Source: Flagellatimonas centrodinii
Lineage (GTDB): Bacteria > Pseudomonadota > Gammaproteobacteria > Nevskiales > Nevskiaceae
DNA: 64,000 bases
Direction: 5' to 3'
NCBI RefSeq assembly: GCF_016918765.2
Contig: NZ_CP092104.1
Span: forward strand, 1,488,001 to 1,552,000
A program made the translations under genes and the position numbers. Shown in pieces: positions 62,688 through 64,000 of this stretch. How positions within the stretch are numbered: the first letter of the stretch is position 1; every line of letters starts with the position of its first letter. The notes beneath the pieces are model-generated. The model was given only the letters and a program-made list of their open reading frames with translations. It had not been told where the DNA came from and searched no databases.

Positions 62688-64000
62688 ATGAATGCTCAAT
62701 TCATCATTGATGCGTCGTTCATCGTCGCAACGCTGCTGTTCGTCTACGGCCTGAAGCGCATGAGTTCGCCGGTGACGGCGCGCTCGGGCATCGTCGTGGC
62801 CGGGGTCGGCATGGTCATCGCCGTGCTGGCGAGCTTCCTCTACATCGCCGACGTCAACCCCAAGGCTGAACCCTTCCTCACCACCAACGTCATTCTGGCA
62901 CTGGTGGCGCTGGTGATCGGCCTCGGCTGGGCCTGGTGGAGTGGCAAGAAGGTCGAAATGACCGCCATGCCGCAGATGGTGGCGCTCTACAACGGCATGG
63001 GTGGCGGCGCGGCTGCGGCCATCGCGGCGATCGAGCTGTTCGGCCACAAGGCGCACGGCAACATCATCCTTTCGATGGCAGTGCTGGGCGGCATCATCGG
63101 TGCGGTGTCGCTGTCGGGCTCGCTGGTGGCCTGGGCCAAGCTGGATGGCCGGGTCAACGGCACCTGGCGGTTCCCCGGCCTGCAGGCGGTGAACGGCCTG
63201 ATCGTGCTGACCATCCTCGGCATCGGTGCCTGGACCGTCTACCAGGGCGGCAATGTCGGCCCCGAGCTGATCGCTGCCTTCTTCGTCCTGTCGCTGGTCT
63301 ACGGCGTGATGATGGCCATGCCCATCGGCGGCGCCGACATGCCGGTGGTGATCTCCCTGTTCAACGCCTTCACCGGACTTGCCGTGGGCTTTGAAGGGTA
63401 TGTGATCGGCAACCCGGCGCTGATGGTGGCCGGCATGGTGGTGGGCTCCGCCGGCACCCTGCTGACGCTGCTCATGGCCAAGGCGATGAACCGCTCGGTG
63501 AGCAACGTGCTGTTCTCCAACTTCGGCGCCAGCGGCGGTGACGAACAGGGCGAGATCACCGGCAGCATGAAGCCGATCGAGGCCGGCGATGCCGGCATCA
63601 ACATGCGCTACGCCTCCAAGGTCATCATCGCGCCCGGCTACGGTCTGGCGGTGGCACAGGCGCAGCACAAGCTGTTCGAGTTCGTGAAGCTGCTGCAGGA
63701 TGCCGATGTCGAGGTGAAGTTCGCCATCCATCCGGTGGCCGGTCGCATGCCCGGGCACATGAACGTGCTGCTCGCCGAAGCCGGCGTGCCCTACGACATC
63801 ATTTACGACATGGAAGACATCAACAACGAGTTCAAGGAAGCCGATGTCGCCATCGTCATCGGGGCCAACGACACCGTGAACCCGGCAGCCCGCACCAACA
63901 AGAGCAGCCCGATCTACGGCATGCCCATCCTCAACGTCGACCAGGCCAAGCAGGCCTACGTGGTCAAGCGCGGGCAGGGCAAGGGCTACTCGGGCGTCGA
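62688..64000 (+). CDS. pntB: NAD(P) transhydrogenase subunit beta (C-terminus beyond window)
   Basis: ATG 62688 opens a frame (MNAQFIIDASFIVATLLFVYG) that runs off the window; about 437 of ~460-480 residues are visible. The membrane part has eight to nine helices, including MGGGAAAAIAAIELFGH. The NADP-binding domain III begins about residue 300 (VIIAPGYGLAVAQAQH, then IGANDTVNPAAR). Third gene of the transhydrogenase operon. Confidence 0.95.
   Translation, partial: MNAQFIIDASFIVATLLFVYGLKRMSSPVTARSGIVVAGVGMVIAVLASFLYIADVNPKAEPFLTTNVILALVALVIGLGWAWWSGKKVEMTAMPQMVALYNGMGGGAAAAIAAIELFGHKAHGNIILSMAVLGGIIGAVSLSGSLVAWAKLDGRVNGTWRFPGLQAVNGLIVLTILGIGAWTVYQGGNVGPELIAAFFVLSLVYGVMMAMPIGGADMPVVISLFNAFTGLAVGFEGYVIGNPALMVAGMVVGSAGTLLTLLMAKAMNRSVSNVLFSNFGASGGDEQGEITGSMKPIEAGDAGINMRYASKVIIAPGYGLAVAQAQHKLFEFVKLLQDADVEVKFAIHPVAGRMPGHMNVLLAEAGVPYDIIYDMEDINNEFKEADVAIVIGANDTVNPAARTNKSSPIYGMPILNVDQAKQAYVVKRGQGKGYSGV

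Overview
The window is chromosomal DNA of a GC-rich gammaproteobacterium. MinCDE, MetH, SlyX, AcpH, a split PntA/PntB and Xanthomonadales/Nevskiales-like small proteins point that way. The many lipid- and hydrocarbon-related genes suggest a relative of Nevskiales (Solimonas/Algiphilus-type) that lives on hydrophobic substrates; this is inference from gene content. There are no rRNA or tRNA genes, no CRISPR array, no prophage and no intact insertion sequence.

1-3.2 kb holds a propionate (2-methylcitrate) unit: a divergent sigma-54 activator prpR (cut by the window edge), prpB and prpC, with a visible -24/-12 promoter and operator repeats. 3.3-14.7 kb is the most unusual part: a MerR regulator, an MmpL/RND exporter, a DUF1329 periplasmic protein, two paralogous DUF1302 outer-membrane proteins and a YCF48 beta-propeller. 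I read it as a multi-component envelope transport system for a hydrophobic molecule; its substrate is unknown. 14.9-21.3 kb is a TetR-controlled tripartite efflux pump (TolC, adaptor, HAE-type RND).

21.4-30.9 kb has a PhyH dioxygenase, AcpH, a lipoprotein esterase, an acyl-CoA dehydrogenase plus dienoyl-CoA-reductase-like SDR, a flavodoxin-like protein, and a four-gene minus-strand run (permuted ATP-grasp, alpha-E, CAP protein, thioesterase). 31.1-32.9 kb is minCDE. 33.0-37.2 kb has an AlmA/EthA-type flavin monooxygenase divergent from an AraC regulator, a haloalkane-dehalogenase-like hydrolase and a small ABM-like protein. 37.2-48 kb is housekeeping and envelope genes: GDYXXLXY/DUF2157, EamA, a thioredoxin-like protein, CspA, DUF4169, an SH3 lipoprotein, HIT, DUF3014, SlyX, MscS, an L,D-transpeptidase and an alanine-zipper lipoprotein. 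48.2-51.9 kb is metH. 52.6-58 kb is a FecI/FecR/TonB-receptor signalling unit. 58.1-60.8 kb has a secreted hypothetical protein, an AraC regulator and a fatty acid desaturase. 61.2 kb to the end is pntA1-pntA2-pntB (pntB cut by the edge).

Two families of dispersed palindromic elements run through the window. One is a 135-bp element (two full copies and one truncated) that forms the 3' ends of two unrelated genes. The other is a 98-bp MITE-like element (four full copies of identical length); one copy is flanked on both sides by short tandem arrays of its own ends.
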